A DNA stretch of 64,000 nucleotides from Stropharia rugosoannulata (taxonomy: Eukaryota; Basidiomycota; Agaricomycetes; Agaricales; Strophariaceae), in assembly GCA_028532985.1 (NCBI GenBank), contig JANCIK010000012.1:682001-746000 (forward strand), in the 5' to 3' direction. A model generated the notes under the pieces. That model was not told the DNA's origin, ran no database searches, and saw only the letters and a list, made by a program, of their open reading frames with translations. The translations under genes were made by a program, and so were the position numbers. This document shows, one piece after another, positions 20,809 to 33,503 of this stretch. Every line of letters starts with the position of its first letter. Positions within the stretch are counted from its first letter, which is position 1.

Positions 20809-23774
20809 ATGGCCTCCGACTCCTCCGACTCACCACTCGTGCTCACTCCTGAATCCACGGGCGTTACGCCAGACCCTACGCTGCTCTTGCCTGACTCAAC
20901 GGTATCGGACTCGATGTCGGTGCCTAGCTCGCCCTCCTCGCATGCAAGACGCCGCCAGACTGCCGTATACCCCAATCCACCCAAGACGCAGAATCTGAAC
21001 CCATTCAGCAAGAGTGCAGCCAAGCGGGAGAGCGTAATGGCACTCGGCAGTATCCAGCATCTGCAGCATTACTTTACGAAGACGGGGCTGGTGTCGAAGA
21101 AGAAGTGAGTATCTCCTTCCTCGGTTCTCGGTCTGCCATTACATACATGTCGAAAACTGGCATTTTCTGCCAGCGATACATATATATGCACTTGTATCGC
21201 GTATATGATCATCTGAAAGCCCATATATGCACTTTTGTCAAATACTGACGCGCATATATGCACTGGAATGAGCGTATATGCACTTGAATGAGCCTATAGA
21301 TCGATATTGCTTAGCCATACTGATGTTACTTTCCACCCCTTTTTTTTTTAGCCCATTAAACAAGCCACATCATGGGCTCGTTCCAGCCATTGGTGGTCTT
21401 CAGATCCCCACTTCACCGCTCGACGATATTGTAGAGCGCGACATTGTGATGCCACCCTCACCAGCCATACCACCTACCCCGTCGCACGCAGTTCTGTCTC
21501 CTCACGTGAAGACCCATGCAGCAGATCCAGCTAGCCTTCTTCCAGGCGTTATCAAGGACGTGGAAGCGGTGGCGAAAAGTTGGAGGCTCGAGCAGCCTTT
21601 GCTCGACGATGACAATCGCAATCGAAATTCGTCCGACAGACCGGCTCATGACGAAAACGAGTTATTCGACGTCCTCGCCGCGTTACGAACCACAACATGC
21701 GCGATACGCTCCACGCGAAATTATTTGCTGTCATTGCCTGATGAAGAGGCTGAAGAGATACGGGTGCAGTTTAGGCCTCGATTTCAGTCTCATCCGCGGT
21801 CGCATTCACCATCACGGCCTCCAACACAGGTACAATCGCACACGCAAGGCCCATCAACTCTGACGAGATCGCGCTCAAGCAATAGTATCGCGGGCGATGC
21901 TGCGGCATCGAGCGGCATAGGGTCAACGCCGGACGCGGCCCCGGACCCACTCGTACTCATCCGGAGAAGTGCATTGGATGTGCTTACGGTACTGCGTGCT
22001 TTGGAAGAAGCCGCTCGTCTACCGGATATCGACCCCGAGTCTGAAGTCTTATCCGACACCGGAAGCAGTCCTCCCCGAGCACAAACACACCATCGGCCAC
22101 ACTCTGTCGCACTTGCCCGGCCTTCAAGCAGTCTTTCGAATCCGAACTCTAACTTCGGCTCCGGTGGGGAGCAACATGCATTCGCCCTCGTCCCCGTCCA
22201 GGGACGGCCGCCAATTCCGGTTTGGGCGGATTCTGATGATTCTGATGGCTTTGCAGACGAGGATGACTCCGGTTCTGCTGAAGCACTGGCAAGGAGGGAA
22301 AGATGGGAAGCTCTGGTGTCAGGCGGGGGTGGATGGCTTTACAGACGTGATATGCGGATGCATGAGGTGGTGAAGGAAAGAAAGGTGGTTGGGAAGTATT
22401 TGGATTTAGTGGATGAGGTACTGTTTGGTGCGGAGGGAGGCGTTACGGATAAGTCCTCAGGTACGCATGAGCGCGCATGGGAGCGGGTGAAGAGAAAACG
22501 CGAGGGAAAGGAAGCGAAGGCAAAGAAAAGACGCGTTACAATGGATGTCCAGAAGCGGGGCGTCTCCAGTGAGCGTACTTCGATGGGGCTAAGCCAAGTT
22601 CTACGTGGCCTCAGTCTGGTGGAAGAACCAGAGGAAATGACCGTGGTCTCAGAGCAAGAGGAGCTGGGCGCAAAGGCGGTAGATGGTCGAACTGCAACAG
22701 AGGATTTCACACGCGACGCTTATGCCAAGTGGTTTGCAGCAAGTGGCGAAGAGCTAATAGATGACGAGGATCTTCCGGACTGGGCGAAGCGAGGCATGTA
22801 CGAGGAGGATGACCTTGGTAAGTCAACCGGTCTTTTGTAGTAAGGGGTGCATGGACCATTTCGATCATTGTATCTTGCACAAACAAGCTCTCCATTATAA
22901 AGTTACTAACAACATTCGTACAGGTCGAGCACATGCCCTAATTGCCTATTTTCTACCTCCTCACCTTCTTCCTTACCTCGCGTCCCCAACACCGACCAAG
23001 GCCACCAGAGCTGCATTTTTGGCTCCACCAAACCCTGAGGAAACCAAAGAACATGGTTCGCGGGAGGGTTTCCTTTCTAGTTTGTCTTCCGGGCAATTGT
23101 TGTGCATAGCCTACAACGCATGTCTGCGCAAGTCGAAAAGACCATGGGGCTTCGTCAGCCGCGAGGGGATTCATGATATTATCAAGTTGGAGAGTGCAGC
23201 CTCGTCTTCAATGCCATCCGAGGCAGATCCTACTTCTGGGAAAGAAGGAAAAGAAGCTATTGCGCAACGCAAAGTGTGGACATTCCGTCGTACCGATAAT
23301 CTGCGTTTGTGGGCTGGGTAGGTTTATGTATATCATATACGAAAACGTTGAACTGACAGCTCTTGGTACCTTTGTAGCGCCTTAAAGCTTCGATATATGC
23401 TCCCCGTTCAGTTGCCCCTTCCACCGTCTGTAGCTCCCCTCGCCGGCCGCGCCTTGGCTTCCGTTGTGTCTAGCTCGTCAAAGAGTGTTGCCGGCGGGAG
23501 CAAGACAAACAGTGCAGTTAACACGCCTGCTGGCACACCCTTACCATCACCAACGGCTGCCCAGCGCTTCAAAGTACCATCTACTCTGAGCAAGTCGCTT
23601 GAAGCAAATGGGTCAGCCGCTGGAGGGCGGGTACGGGGTGAGAAAGAACATGCACTGCAGTTCGATGCAAGAGTGATAGCCGCTCGCGGTGAAGGCTGGC
23701 TTGATATGCTTGAAAGCGTGTTGCTTGCCTGGGTAGAGGCCGCGGTGAAGGAGCGGCGGGTATTCGAGGCATAA
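20809..23774 (+). CDS. Conserved fungal protein of unknown function
   Basis: Predicted 850 residues in four exons: 20809-21104, 21352-22817, 22924-23317, 23378-23774. The N-terminus is Ser/Asp-rich and disordered and leads to a helical segment (SIQHLQHYFTKTGLVSKKKN). A helical part around VIKDVEAVAKSWRLEQPLLD and ALRTTTCAIRSTRNYLLSLP follows, then a disordered Ser/Arg stretch. A charged central region (WEALVSGGGGWLYRRDMRMH) precedes the last two exons, which look folded (LIAYFLPPHLLPYL, LLCIAYNACLRKSKRPWGFV, WTFRRTDNLRLWAGALKLRY, WLDMLESVLLAWVEAAVKER). The last exons alternate helix and loop like a conserved domain. I do not recognise the family. The first intron is 247 nt, about four times the local norm, and contains a repeated 10-mer. 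Confidence 0.82.
21183..21284. repeat. Four copies of TATATGCACT inside an intron
   Basis: The exact 10-mer TATATGCACT is at 21183, 21224, 21255 and 21275; the last two are followed by GGAATGAGC and TGAATGAGC. All lie in the unusually long first intron (21105-21351) of the 20809 gene. Possible binding array or minisatellite. Confidence 0.65.
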
Positions 23775-25006
23775 ACACACCAAATGCTGCTGCTCCTTTC
23801 TCTCTTCTCCGTCGTCTTTTACTTACCCCTTGTTAGTTGACGCTCTTTGTCTGCTTTATCTATTTATTATTTTCTATGCGTCTGAGTGCTCAAGCAGCCG
23901 TTGTCTTCTCTCTACCTCTCCATTTCCCTCTTCACTGTGCACATAAACATTTACCAGCCCGTCTACTATTTTATTGACCATTATACCTTGATTATACCCA
24001 TCCCATATGCATGTCATTACTATTATCATCCACGTTCACTACTGTCCCAAACTGTTTATCATCGCGTCCACAGAGAGGCTAGGACTGTACCATATGACTG
24101 ACATGTTACGATACTACTATCATTTCGCGCCCATCTCCAATCCTTTGTCTGCCTTGCTGTCGCTATACTGTTGTGCATTACTTCAAGCCCCTAATATCCC
24201 ATAGTATGGCTACACTCGCTACGATCTATCCATTCCCTGTTAACAAATAATATACTCGTACTAGACATTTTTTGACACGAACAAGCCTGTTACAGTATAT
24301 TCAATGCTAACATAGGATACTTATGGCTCCAGATAAATGCGAACTACATTTCGTCAGGTCCAATAAAGCTGAAGTTCCGAGTGAAGAATTGACACGGGCA
24401 AAGAGCTGCTGGCAAAATGAGGGGTCGTGGTGATATGTGCCGCAGAGGCAAAGATGATTGCGAATACGACCCAGCGTGTGCGTGTGTATGTGGACTTGTG
24501 GTGGTCACTCATCCTTTTATGGCGAACCAGAAGCGAGGCCAGCAGAATGCGACAGTCTTCCAAGTTCTCGGGCACCCAGATAGCGGACTGCTCTGCGCCA
24601 GTCGAAGTTTCTCGCGCAGCGTTTGCGGCGTCTCAAGCCACCGTGACAATTCTGCATGCCCCGGCACGCTCACCACGCACCACGGCATGCCGCCGTTCTC
24701 CCATTGCCCGTGATTCCAACGAGACCTCCACCATGCTCGTTTCAACCGTCATATTATCATTCGTGACAACCAACTGGGGCACACGAAAAGGGCAGTGAGT
24801 CGTGCTTGAGTGGCGTGAATGTGCGTGAGAATACGTCAACGAATGTGCGTTAGACTTAGTGATGAAAGTGTGAATAGGTGAGGGTGCGTGAATGCGTATT
24901 CATATCTCCGCGTGAGCTACTACATACCAATTGCCAGTCATTTTGTTGCACCATGGTTTGAATGTTACACGGTCAGCAGAATGATGGTACCTGTCATATA
25001 TTACAT
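23775..25006. other. Region between convergent genes
   Basis: About 23775-24300 is pyrimidine- and AT-rich flank of the 20809 gene. The minus strand of 24354-24755 is treated separately. A stretch near 24830-24900 has GTGCGT/GTGCGTG repeats of low complexity. Confidence 0.45.
24354..24755 (-). pseudogene. Possible small membrane-protein relic
   Basis: On the minus strand an ATG near 24750 opens MTVETSMVEVSLESRAMGER and reads about 40 codons to a TGA. The same frame then continues for 75 codons through VPENLEDCRILLASLLVRHK and a hydrophobic helix (RWVVFAIIFASAAH) to a stop at 24354. One in-frame stop separates two protein-like halves. No intron with good signals restores the frame, so a decayed gene, or chance opposite a plus-strand frame, are both possible. 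Confidence 0.25.
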
Positions 25007-27122
25007 CTATACCATATCCTGATGCTGCCGGTCATCCTGATATCCTCTCGCAATACCACTCCGACCTTGCTCCAGAACACCTGGAGAATTTTCACCGGCA
25101 CTGGGATCAAGTCCACGGTAAGTCCTTTGTTGAAGAAATGCGCCTAGATCGGAATAAGTTTCCAATAAAATGTGTAGTCGAAAATACACACCTGCAGCGC
25201 TTCCCGCTAGAACGATGCTGTCATCCTGATTTCTCAGTATTAGTTCCCCGCCCGTGCCGAGCTCCCCAGAATTTCCTCGACCATCCCCGTTAAGCCCGGG
25301 TCCATACCGACGTGCATGGCGATAGGTGCCAGTGAGAAGGGAGAACTGGGGTTGGTCATCGTCGCTCTCTGGTCCGTGTGGGTTCTCCTGCGGGCTGTCC
25401 GTTTGCGATTCACCTGCTGCTGTGTCTGCGTTTTTTGAAGGTACATCGTTCGCGGGAGCAGAAGTGGATTTCGACACTTCTGCCTCGGCTAGGAGCTTCC
25501 CGAAATCCAGCACGTAGCGTCCTGTCCACGGCATCTCATCCTGTAGAGCCACCTCTAACTCATATGGCGTGACAATGGGCCGGAGGAATTCCTATTGTAC
25601 GTCTATTTCTGTCGTCTTTTAAAGTGAATGTAATCGACTTACCTTGTCTTCGACAATACTGTTCTCGGGGCAGGCAACCATAACGAAGCATTCGATCTCG
25701 AGGAAGTTGGCAAGTTTGGCTGGATTGAGTTTACCGACGCTGATTGTATAGCTCTTCTTTCGCCGTTTACTTATAAGTGTGCGTAGATGCGAGATGAGGG
25801 GCAGGTAAGATGCTAAGTAAAACGTGAATAAGCAAAGGGAAGAGCAACGGACAAAGAACTTACCCACTCCCAGGGTCCCCACAAGGATACCTATAACATC
25901 GGCCTCCCGCGCTTTTTGCACAGCAACATATCGGCGCATCAGCAAGCGGTTCGTCCGCACAGAGGTAAGAACCGCAGTCCCAGATCGTGGGTCATAAGTA
26001 TACACCTAGAAGATGTAAACTGGATATCGAGAGACAGAGAGACACCTGGCGTACCTCCCGTCCAGAATTAGTCATAAGCAAGTTGGTAAGGCCTAAGCTC
26101 TCTCCTCCAATATAAAATATTGACGTGTCGTTTCCTTGAATGCCGTCCGCATTCTCATGCAGTATCGCAGAGTGTGGCGTTGTGAGAGCACTGAGGGCCG
26201 GTCGAGCACTCGTGCTTATTTTTTCGTACAACAGCTCTGCACTTATGCCCCTGGCACTGAATGCATCTCGTATGCCGTCCAACAACTGATCTGTTTCTAC
26301 TCATAAGTTCCAGTCCCCTTCATCGAATAAAAGGTCACAAACCTGCCAGATGGTTGTATGCAACATCGTGCTTCAGTATGATAGCTTGCTTCCTCTCCCC
26401 TTCTGCTTTTTGATTATCGGAATAGACCTTTACGAGCTCCGCGGCGCATGCCTTGGCGTCAAGTGGCTTGCAGCCAAATATATATACGACGGGCAGACGC
26501 GAAGTTCTGAAGAAAATTCAATAGAGCAATGGCTTGAAAAGAACGTGACACACAGAGTTAAACACGCATGCCCATAGTGTACCAGCGCATCTGCCGATAC
26601 ATGCTGTGCGGCAACTTCGTCAACGCAACAGCTACAGTCAATTAATTGTCTGGATCGGCAAAATGGGATGCAAAGCGACACTTACCTCCCATACGATGTA
26701 TCTGCAAGCACATAAAGCTCCGGCGCCGCTGATTGATCTGAGCAGCTATCATCCGTCAAATTACTCCCGTTTGCCTTTATAGAAGCTGTTGCATCTTGAG
26801 ATCTTGACGTTTTCAGTTCAGAGATCCGCTTCGTTAGCTTTCGAAATACAGGAACCGAATCATGCAGCAGTTCGTCTGGAAACTGCAATGCGATCTATTT
26901 CCATAGAATGTCAGTGGTATAAACTACAGCTCTCGAGATGGTGAGACACACACGTCGATAACCTCCCTCCGCGAGTTCCCTGGACGTCCGCTCGATCTCG
27001 TAAAACTCGTCGAACTCGAAGTCTGCAGCTGCCGATGATAGGTCAGCGTCCCGGATATCGAGCGGTCGAGTTATTGCGTCGGCTCCCGACGCAGATATGG
27101 ACGTTGTGGGATCTGAAGGCAT
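25007..27122 (-). CDS. DPH2: Diphthamide biosynthesis protein 2
   Basis: Partner of Dph1 in the first step of diphthamide synthesis, transfer of the 3-amino-3-carboxypropyl group from S-adenosylmethionine to a histidine of elongation factor 2, in the cytosol. Nine exons join to 568 residues: 26952-27122, 26686-26894, 26554-26631, 26343-26506, 26055-26290, 25864-26005, 25643-25812, 25192-25591, 25007-25143. Family landmarks occur in order: [66 protein letters not shown], the second domain with [35 protein letters not shown], a third with [20 protein letters not shown] and [13 protein letters not shown], and the terminal [10 protein letters not shown]. Cysteines sit in all three places where family members have them (SCC, HAC, VACP). 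Four donors are GTGTGT-type or otherwise weak but all restore frame. The gene appears intact. Confidence 0.95.
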
Positions 27123-27393
27123 TGGATCTCTTGGTGTAGAAGGTAGAACGCGTCAGAAATGATCATCAGCAAAAGTGTCGGAGGCACTGTAGCCAAGGTG
27201 GGAATATATTCCCATAATTGGCGGGCGGAAGCATCGACGACAAAGGTGGCACTTCTTGCTCCTGGAGGGCGAATATCAGGCGAGGATTGTACTCGAGTAC
27301 ATGATGGTTATTGTCAAGCGCTCAGTAAACACCGAACTTTGAATAGCCAGCCAGCTCAAATAACCTGTCCAAATAAATACAACCTATGCTTAA

Positions 27394-27400
27394 TATAAAA
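27394..27400 (+). promoter_or_regulatory. TATA box without an evident gene
   Basis: TATAAAA followed by about 60 bases of pyrimidine-rich leader, then GTATGT (27484) and TTTTAG (27549), a plausible intron. No convincing protein follows; the longest start (27508) gives about 40 codons. Confidence 0.35.
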
Positions 27401-28172
27401 AGGGTAGTTCCATCGCTTCTTGATCGCTTCTCGCATTTAGTCTCTTCTACATTCATCCTCCTTTTTCGTGAAAGCCCATATAAGTATGTGCTTTAACTCT
27501 CTACTCCATGTTATCCCCCGAGCTAATGACTCCAATATTGTGTTTTAGCGCGCAGACACTGGCAGTGGCACATCGTTATACTCCCGCAACCATCGTAATC
27601 GACGGGGGAAGTGCGTTTGAAAGTAAGTGACTCGTATTACCCGGCTTTCTGGATGTTAATCCCACCCTTTCCCTAAGCCGGCCTCTCAAACAATCAGGCT
27701 TCTAGGGCTTGTGGACTTTTGTGGATGCCTATGTTTCCGCCGCATATATGCGCATATAAAATTATGTCAGGGCGAAGATGGGCTCTTTGGGTTAAGCCAT
27801 GCAAGTATATTTCGACTAAGTAGGCAACCTGGCTTATTTTGTATTCCTCGAAATAATAGGCTGACTGGTATTTTCCAGTGTTAGCTCAAGCAGTTGGCAT
27901 GCGACCGTCATTGTAATACTCTAGCTCCGGAATGTAAGTAAATTGCTTTGTGCAATAGTATACTCCTCTCAAGCTCTCATTTTCAGAGTACTATTGGAAA
28001 GCTACCGCTTTCAAGCCCTGTGCACCCTTCTATATTGCAAGTGAAGAGTTTTGGTAATAGTCTCCGTAGTCTCCGGCGAATAAGACGTTTACGCATACAC
28101 TTACAGGTTCTCAGAAAGAGAATGCATAATCAAGCCATTATCTTCTCAAATTTGACGTGTAGAAAACGCGTA

Positions 28173-28394
28173 CACTGCTGGCGCCGACCTATATTTGGTG
28201 ACCAAAAATATGCTTCCAGATATGTCATGTTTTTGGTGGCATCGTTTTGGCGGGCAAAAAAGCATCGGTCTTACCATTTAAGGGAACCCCGAAGACTTTT
28301 GTGACCTTTTTGTGAGTCATACATGTCGATTTGAAAACATGACATATTCGCCGGCACATTTTTGGCCATGAAACATGGGTAGGCGCCAGCAGTG
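28173..28394. mobile_element. 222-bp CACTG-ended MITE-like element
   Basis: Begins CACTGCTGGCGCC and ends GGCGCCAGCAGTG, a perfect 13-base terminal inverted repeat. The imperfect repeat continues inward for about 65 bases; both arms contain CCAAAAAT-A/G-TGC and ATATGTCATGTTTT. The trinucleotide GTA flanks both ends directly (28170-28172, 28395-28397). CACTA/CMC-type transposons have CACT(A/G) termini and 3-bp target duplications, so this is best read as a nonautonomous relative. It has no coding capacity. Confidence 0.75.
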
Positions 28395-28754
28395 GTAGCT
28401 ACCTTCAAACATACCCTTGTGGGGACGATTAAGTCAAGACTAAGTGATTATATGCGCAGAGCTGGGTAACTCCGGCCATTTTAATGTCCGCAGCGTTGGA
28501 GCTGAGATTAGGCTGACACGTCCCTTGTACAATACCAAAGGATGTCGAGGTAAGCAGTCAGCTAGATGTGATATTCACGCATAACCTTCAATATTTCAGA
28601 GCTGCGTGCCCGTTGAATGCTTTGTGTCAACAGCGAGGAGCAAAATCAAGAAAGTCACATGCCAACTATTCATCACGTTCAATTTGGTAGCTCTAACTTT
28701 GGCCACGACTTGCATCATCATTGTCACTTCCCTTGCAAGCATCCCCACCGTGGC

Positions 28755-31700
28755 ATGTCTAGTTACAAAGAGCGTCATTACTGGGCGCAACTGCGTGCAG
28801 CGCTCTCGTCTGGTCAATGGCGATCTCCCCATCCCGCTAGAACTCCCAAGGGACAACCTATACCCTGGCCAGAGCTTTTACGCAAATTCAACAAGCACTG
28901 CCGTGGATACGCAGATATTGCAGAGGTAGCGGCGCGAACACAGGCCCTTGCATTGCTTCTAGGTGCGCGCTATGCAGACGACGATGAAGACTTGTTGCTT
29001 CCAGATTCTACTTTTGACGCTGTGGAGCTCGGTGTAGCTGAAGTGGGCGTGTTGGCATTGGAAAGGATGGATGAAGCTATGGCCGGATACGAAAGTCTTA
29101 AAAGCCTTGAGTCGACTAAGCTTGACGTGAGTTTTCATCATCTCATTCAAAACTGGTATTGAAGTTCAGGAAGACTGTCTATCTTACCCTGGCACATTAC
29201 GCTTTTGCTCTGCGAAGGCCAACGGAATGTATTTCATACCTTCGAAAAGTTCCCGAGCTGTTACAAATACATGATCATATTCCTACTGCACCCGACTCTG
29301 CGCGCACTACGGGCTCTCTTACGACCAGTAACTACGCGCCTTCGACAACATCGTTTGCTGGTAGTTTCTCCTCGGCCTCAGTTATAGATGCGTCGACTCC
29401 GGAGATACGAGATGGAAGGGTATGGGCTATGATTGAGACGCTGAGATCTGTGTGCTTGGAAGGTATGATACTTTTCTGTCTTATGAAATGGCCCACTAAT
29501 AAGGAGGTAGGAATGGCACAGGAACTTCTTCATCCTTCCGACCCTGCTGCCGCTCTTGATGCATATCGTAACACTCTTCCGCTCCTTTCCACTCTACAGA
29601 CTGAACTGGGTCTAAATACCAATCCCCCTCACCGAAATACTAAACCTGACCTCTCACTGTTCTCCCAGATTCGCGAGCTTTGGCGATGGGTAGAGAGGCT
29701 TTTATGGCGCGCTATCGTACTCAGCGCAAAGACCTGTGACATCTTCATTGACACTCCCGCTGTCGAATATCAGCAAAGCATATTCAGTCCGCCTGTGGAG
29801 TCACGAACATCGTCTGCTTCCACCGTCAAACCCCTGTCTGCGCCCGCAGCTACACCTGTGGATAGTATATGGGTTTGGTTAAAACACTACAGCGCATGCA
29901 GTATGTTTTGGCCTCCGACTTTCCGCTCGAAGCATCGATCAACGGTGTGCACCATCCATTTGCGCGCGTTTATTCTCAGGTTCGGTCAGAAAACTTCTCG
30001 AAGCGTATCATCTCGGAAAACATTTCAGAAACAGTGGCGTGCCGAAGCACTGGTTGTAATAGATTCGTTACAGAGCATACTGACAGCCACTACAAAGTTT
30101 CCTAAGGCGGGTGAGCGGAACATAGCCGTTGAAGAATTTGTAGAACTCGCTGTTGCATTATGGGAAGTGGGCTGGGTCATAAACCACGAAGCTGGGGATT
30201 CGGAAGATCTTGGCGCGACTTGGATGATTGACTTGTTGCACTGGTCTCAAACACTCACTTTTAATTCTTCGCTTATACTTCGACATCTCACCCGGCTCTT
30301 TTACCTTTCTGCAATATCCCCAGCGGCGCCGCATCCGGAAAATCGCATGCTAGCAAAACGCACGCTTCAACTATATATCCAAGTCGTTGGAAAGGCATGG
30401 GAGGCTAGCAAAGAAGGTGTAGGCGAGGATGTGGACAGCGATGTCCGATGGGTCGAGACATTAGTCTTCGGGTCACGCATGCTCGCGAGCGATGTCGCCC
30501 GGCACTTCCAGATAGGAGGTGGTATTGCCTCTCCCCATTATTCCCCGGGTCCCAGTGCGCACCCACCAAGTACGACTACTACGCACTCATATCCAGCCTT
30601 CGCATCCCATTTTGCTGGCCACTCTCCCGCAGGCGCTGCTCAGCAAGGCCAACCGTCACAAGTTCACACTGCCGTCTACACGCCCTTAGAAGATGACGAC
30701 GCCCAAATTACCGACCTACACGAAGCATTGGCCGTATTAAAGAAGGCGCGTTTGCGTTTAGACCTGACGAATAAGAGGCTACTCGGGGAGGTACACCTTG
30801 CTGAGGGTATCATTTGGGGACTGTTAGGCGCGATAGGTGAGCTCGTTTATGTTTAGCCTTAACAGCCCCACAGATGAGTGATTAGGTCAAGACCCTCTGG
30901 AGCGTCCAAAATATTTCGACAATTCCCACGAATCACTTCTACGATCCATCGAAGCCCATCCCACTGCCGGTGCCTATTATCAGCTTGCTATATCCTTTGC
31001 GCGCCGCATTCCGCCTTCGGAAGCAGTGACACCTACGGTCGGGATGACACCAACAACTCCTCTTGCCGAAGGCGCGTCTGTCGACCCTTACAAACAAGTA
31101 CACTCTCTATCCCGGGCATTAGAATGCGTTGGGTTGGCTGTTGAGAATCGCCCAACCGAAGTACGGTACTGGCATCTTCTTGGCCTACTCCTCACCGCTC
31201 AAGAAAATTGGGCAGGAGCGCGAGAGGTTCTTGAACGGGGAGCGGAGCTCGCCATTACCGACACTGAAGGAGCAATACCAGTGGTTGACAACGAGTCCGA
31301 AGAAGGAACTGACGATGGTGCCGAAGGATCTGAGAATAGCGAAACGTTTATCATGGTCAACCAGAATGGGGAGTCCACTAAGTCACCTGAGATTGCTGGC
31401 GGATCAAAGCTAAAACATAAACTCAGCGCTTCAACAGTCACTGGTGCAACTGATAGATCATCCCGTCCATTCACAATTCTCGAGCTATCAGCTACCGCCA
31501 TCCCCTCTTCAGCTACAATTTTGACATATTTTCACCCTCTAATAACTACTAACTCTAGTAATCTTGACAATGGTACGGGGTCTTACTCTTTCACATTCGA
31601 CGATTATCCTGCGCCTCCGACCGTCATCTTCGAACGACACCTGCAGTTACGCATGACTCAGGTCACTCTTATGGAAGTTATGGATGGGCCTGAAGGTGCA

Positions 31701-33503
31701 GAGGAGGGCTGGCTTGATGTATTTGCATGGGTCGCAGAAAGACAACAGGAGATGAGGGGGAATAGCACGACGGTGAGCACCTCGCCCAATTCCGGCGGGA
31801 AAAACGCTGCGCTGGCTGCGCCTGCCCCCGCTGCTACACAGGACAAAGCAGCAAAATTACGCACGTACGCTAGTCTTAGCGCAGCAGCCACTGTGGATAC
31901 CGACAATACCCAGCAATGGGCACACGACTCCCGTCCCTCTCTGGAGGTCCCCATCGGCATCACGGTCTCCCCTGCAACACCTGATGTGGACGGACAAGCG
32001 AAACCCGCCTTTATCGAGCAGCAGGCTCGCATAGTCATCAGTGAGCCATACGACGACGAGAAAGATGAAGCTGATGAGAGGGGACGAGGCACGAACGAGG
32101 AAGATGCCAATAAGGATAGGCGGCAGGTGAAGAAGGGGACGAAGAGGGCATCAAGCTTGCTGGCTAATAAAGAGGATGAAAAAGAGCCTAAAAACGGGGG
32201 GAAGCTTACCCCCCTTGTCAAACGGTCTTTATCAACTGAGAGGGGTGGTCTGAAGCGGTCCATGTCAAGTGATAGGAGCGTTGGACCCGGGGATACCTCC
32301 AAGTCTAAGAAAGTCCAACAGATGCTGAAAAGTCGCGTGGATAAAGGTCGCGCAGGGATTTCGGCCGTGTCCCGTAAAATTGGCCATGGAGTTGGGAAAA
32401 ACGGTAGTATGAGGAGGACAAATTCAACCCCAGGTACGTTAATGTGTCTACTTTCTAAAAAAATTGTTATCTTTTGGCATTCTGAGCTAATATGCTGGTT
32501 TCAACTAGATTTCCATGCTGTACTGAAGCCAGCATCATACCAGGCCTCATCCATTCATTCTCGACGCAGGCTCTCCTCCATCATTCATTCTTCCGACGAG
32601 CACGACGGTCAGACACATACGCGGGCGGGAACTCCTATTCAAGGCGAAAGGAGTGGAACCCCTCCCCAGTCACAGGGAACATATTCTACCCAGCAAAGAG
32701 ATTTCTCAACAAGCAGTCAGAGTCAGGCAAGCATACTTTCATCAAGTTCGAGGGCGGGAGCGGCGCGCAATGCTCACGAGGACCGCCTAATGAGTGAATT
32801 ATGGTTGATGTCGGCGGCGACTTTCCGCAGATTGGGGAAGACCGAACAAGCAAAGGGCGCAATACAGGAAGCTGAGCTTAGGGACGAGAGTAATCCTAAT
32901 GTTTGGGTCCAGGTGAGCCTCATATTAAACTGAGCCGACGGAGTACGCTGACCTCCTTGACAGCTTGGACTCTATTATGCCGCTCACAAGCTATACCAGC
33001 ATGCAGTTGATACACTTCAGAAAGGTCGCTTTATTGTTCCTGATGACGTGTCTGCAACCGTACATCTTGCCCGTCTGTATCTTGACGCTGAAGTGACGAG
33101 CCACCTCCAAGGTTCAGGAAATAATGCAACTTCTCATGCGCCAGTGCAGCCTCCCCTAGCTGCAAGTGTATCTGCACCATCTTCTCCTACACAACACAGT
33201 TCCCCTGACGATGGTGAAGCTCACAAGGAATTAAATTCCGATGGAAGTGCCGACTACGAAGAGGGAAGCAAAAACTGTACACAGGTCCCAGCGGCCTGTG
33301 ACAGAGATCTCGCAGCAGGTATGCTCTCGCACTTAACAAAGCGCTCCGGATGGGATGTTCCGGAGGCCTGGTACTTCCTTGCAAGGGCCTATGCTCTACA
33401 AGACCGCAAAGACAAGGAGCGAGAGGCCCTCCGAACAGCTTTGGAACTGTCAGAAGGACGACCAGTGAGGTACATCGGTACCGCCCTTGGCTTGTGTCTT
33501 TAG
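28755..33503 (+). CDS. YPP1: Ypp1/TTC7-like TPR protein of the PI4-kinase complex
   Basis: Family members scaffold phosphatidylinositol 4-kinase (Stt4/PI4KA) at the plasma membrane together with Efr3. Five exons (28755-29126, 29165-30836, 30886-32433, 32509-32912, 32964-33503) give 1511 residues. The start was chosen because MSSYKERHYWAQLRAALSSG is the usual N-terminus; the frame is open upstream but unlike the family. Conserved stretches: FRKTVYLTLAHYAFALRRPT, IWVWLKHYSACSMFWPPTFR, a TPR block (ALECVGLAVENRPTEVRYWH, LLGLLLTAQENWAGAREVLE), and the C-terminal TPRs (LMSELWLMSAATFRRLGKTE, LGLYYAAHKLYQHAVDTLQK) ending in IGTALGLCL. About 300 residues between the TPR blocks are charged and disordered. 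The first intron is only 38 nt but is required: reading through meets a stop. Confidence 0.9.

Larger units (their letters stand above)
27123..28754. other. Gene-poor region with promoter-like start and inverted-repeat element
   Basis: Holds a TATA box at 27394, possible spliceable leader sequence to about 27700, and the CACTG element at 28173-28394. A 118-codon frame at 27948-28304 runs into the element and is not supported. The bases just before 28755 read open in two frames but lack Ypp1-like sequence. Confidence 0.45.

Noticed and set aside
28617..28754. Upstream extension of the Ypp1-like protein
   Set aside because: The frame is open, but the His/Cys-rich sequence is unlike the family; MSSYKERHYW at 28755 is a natural start.
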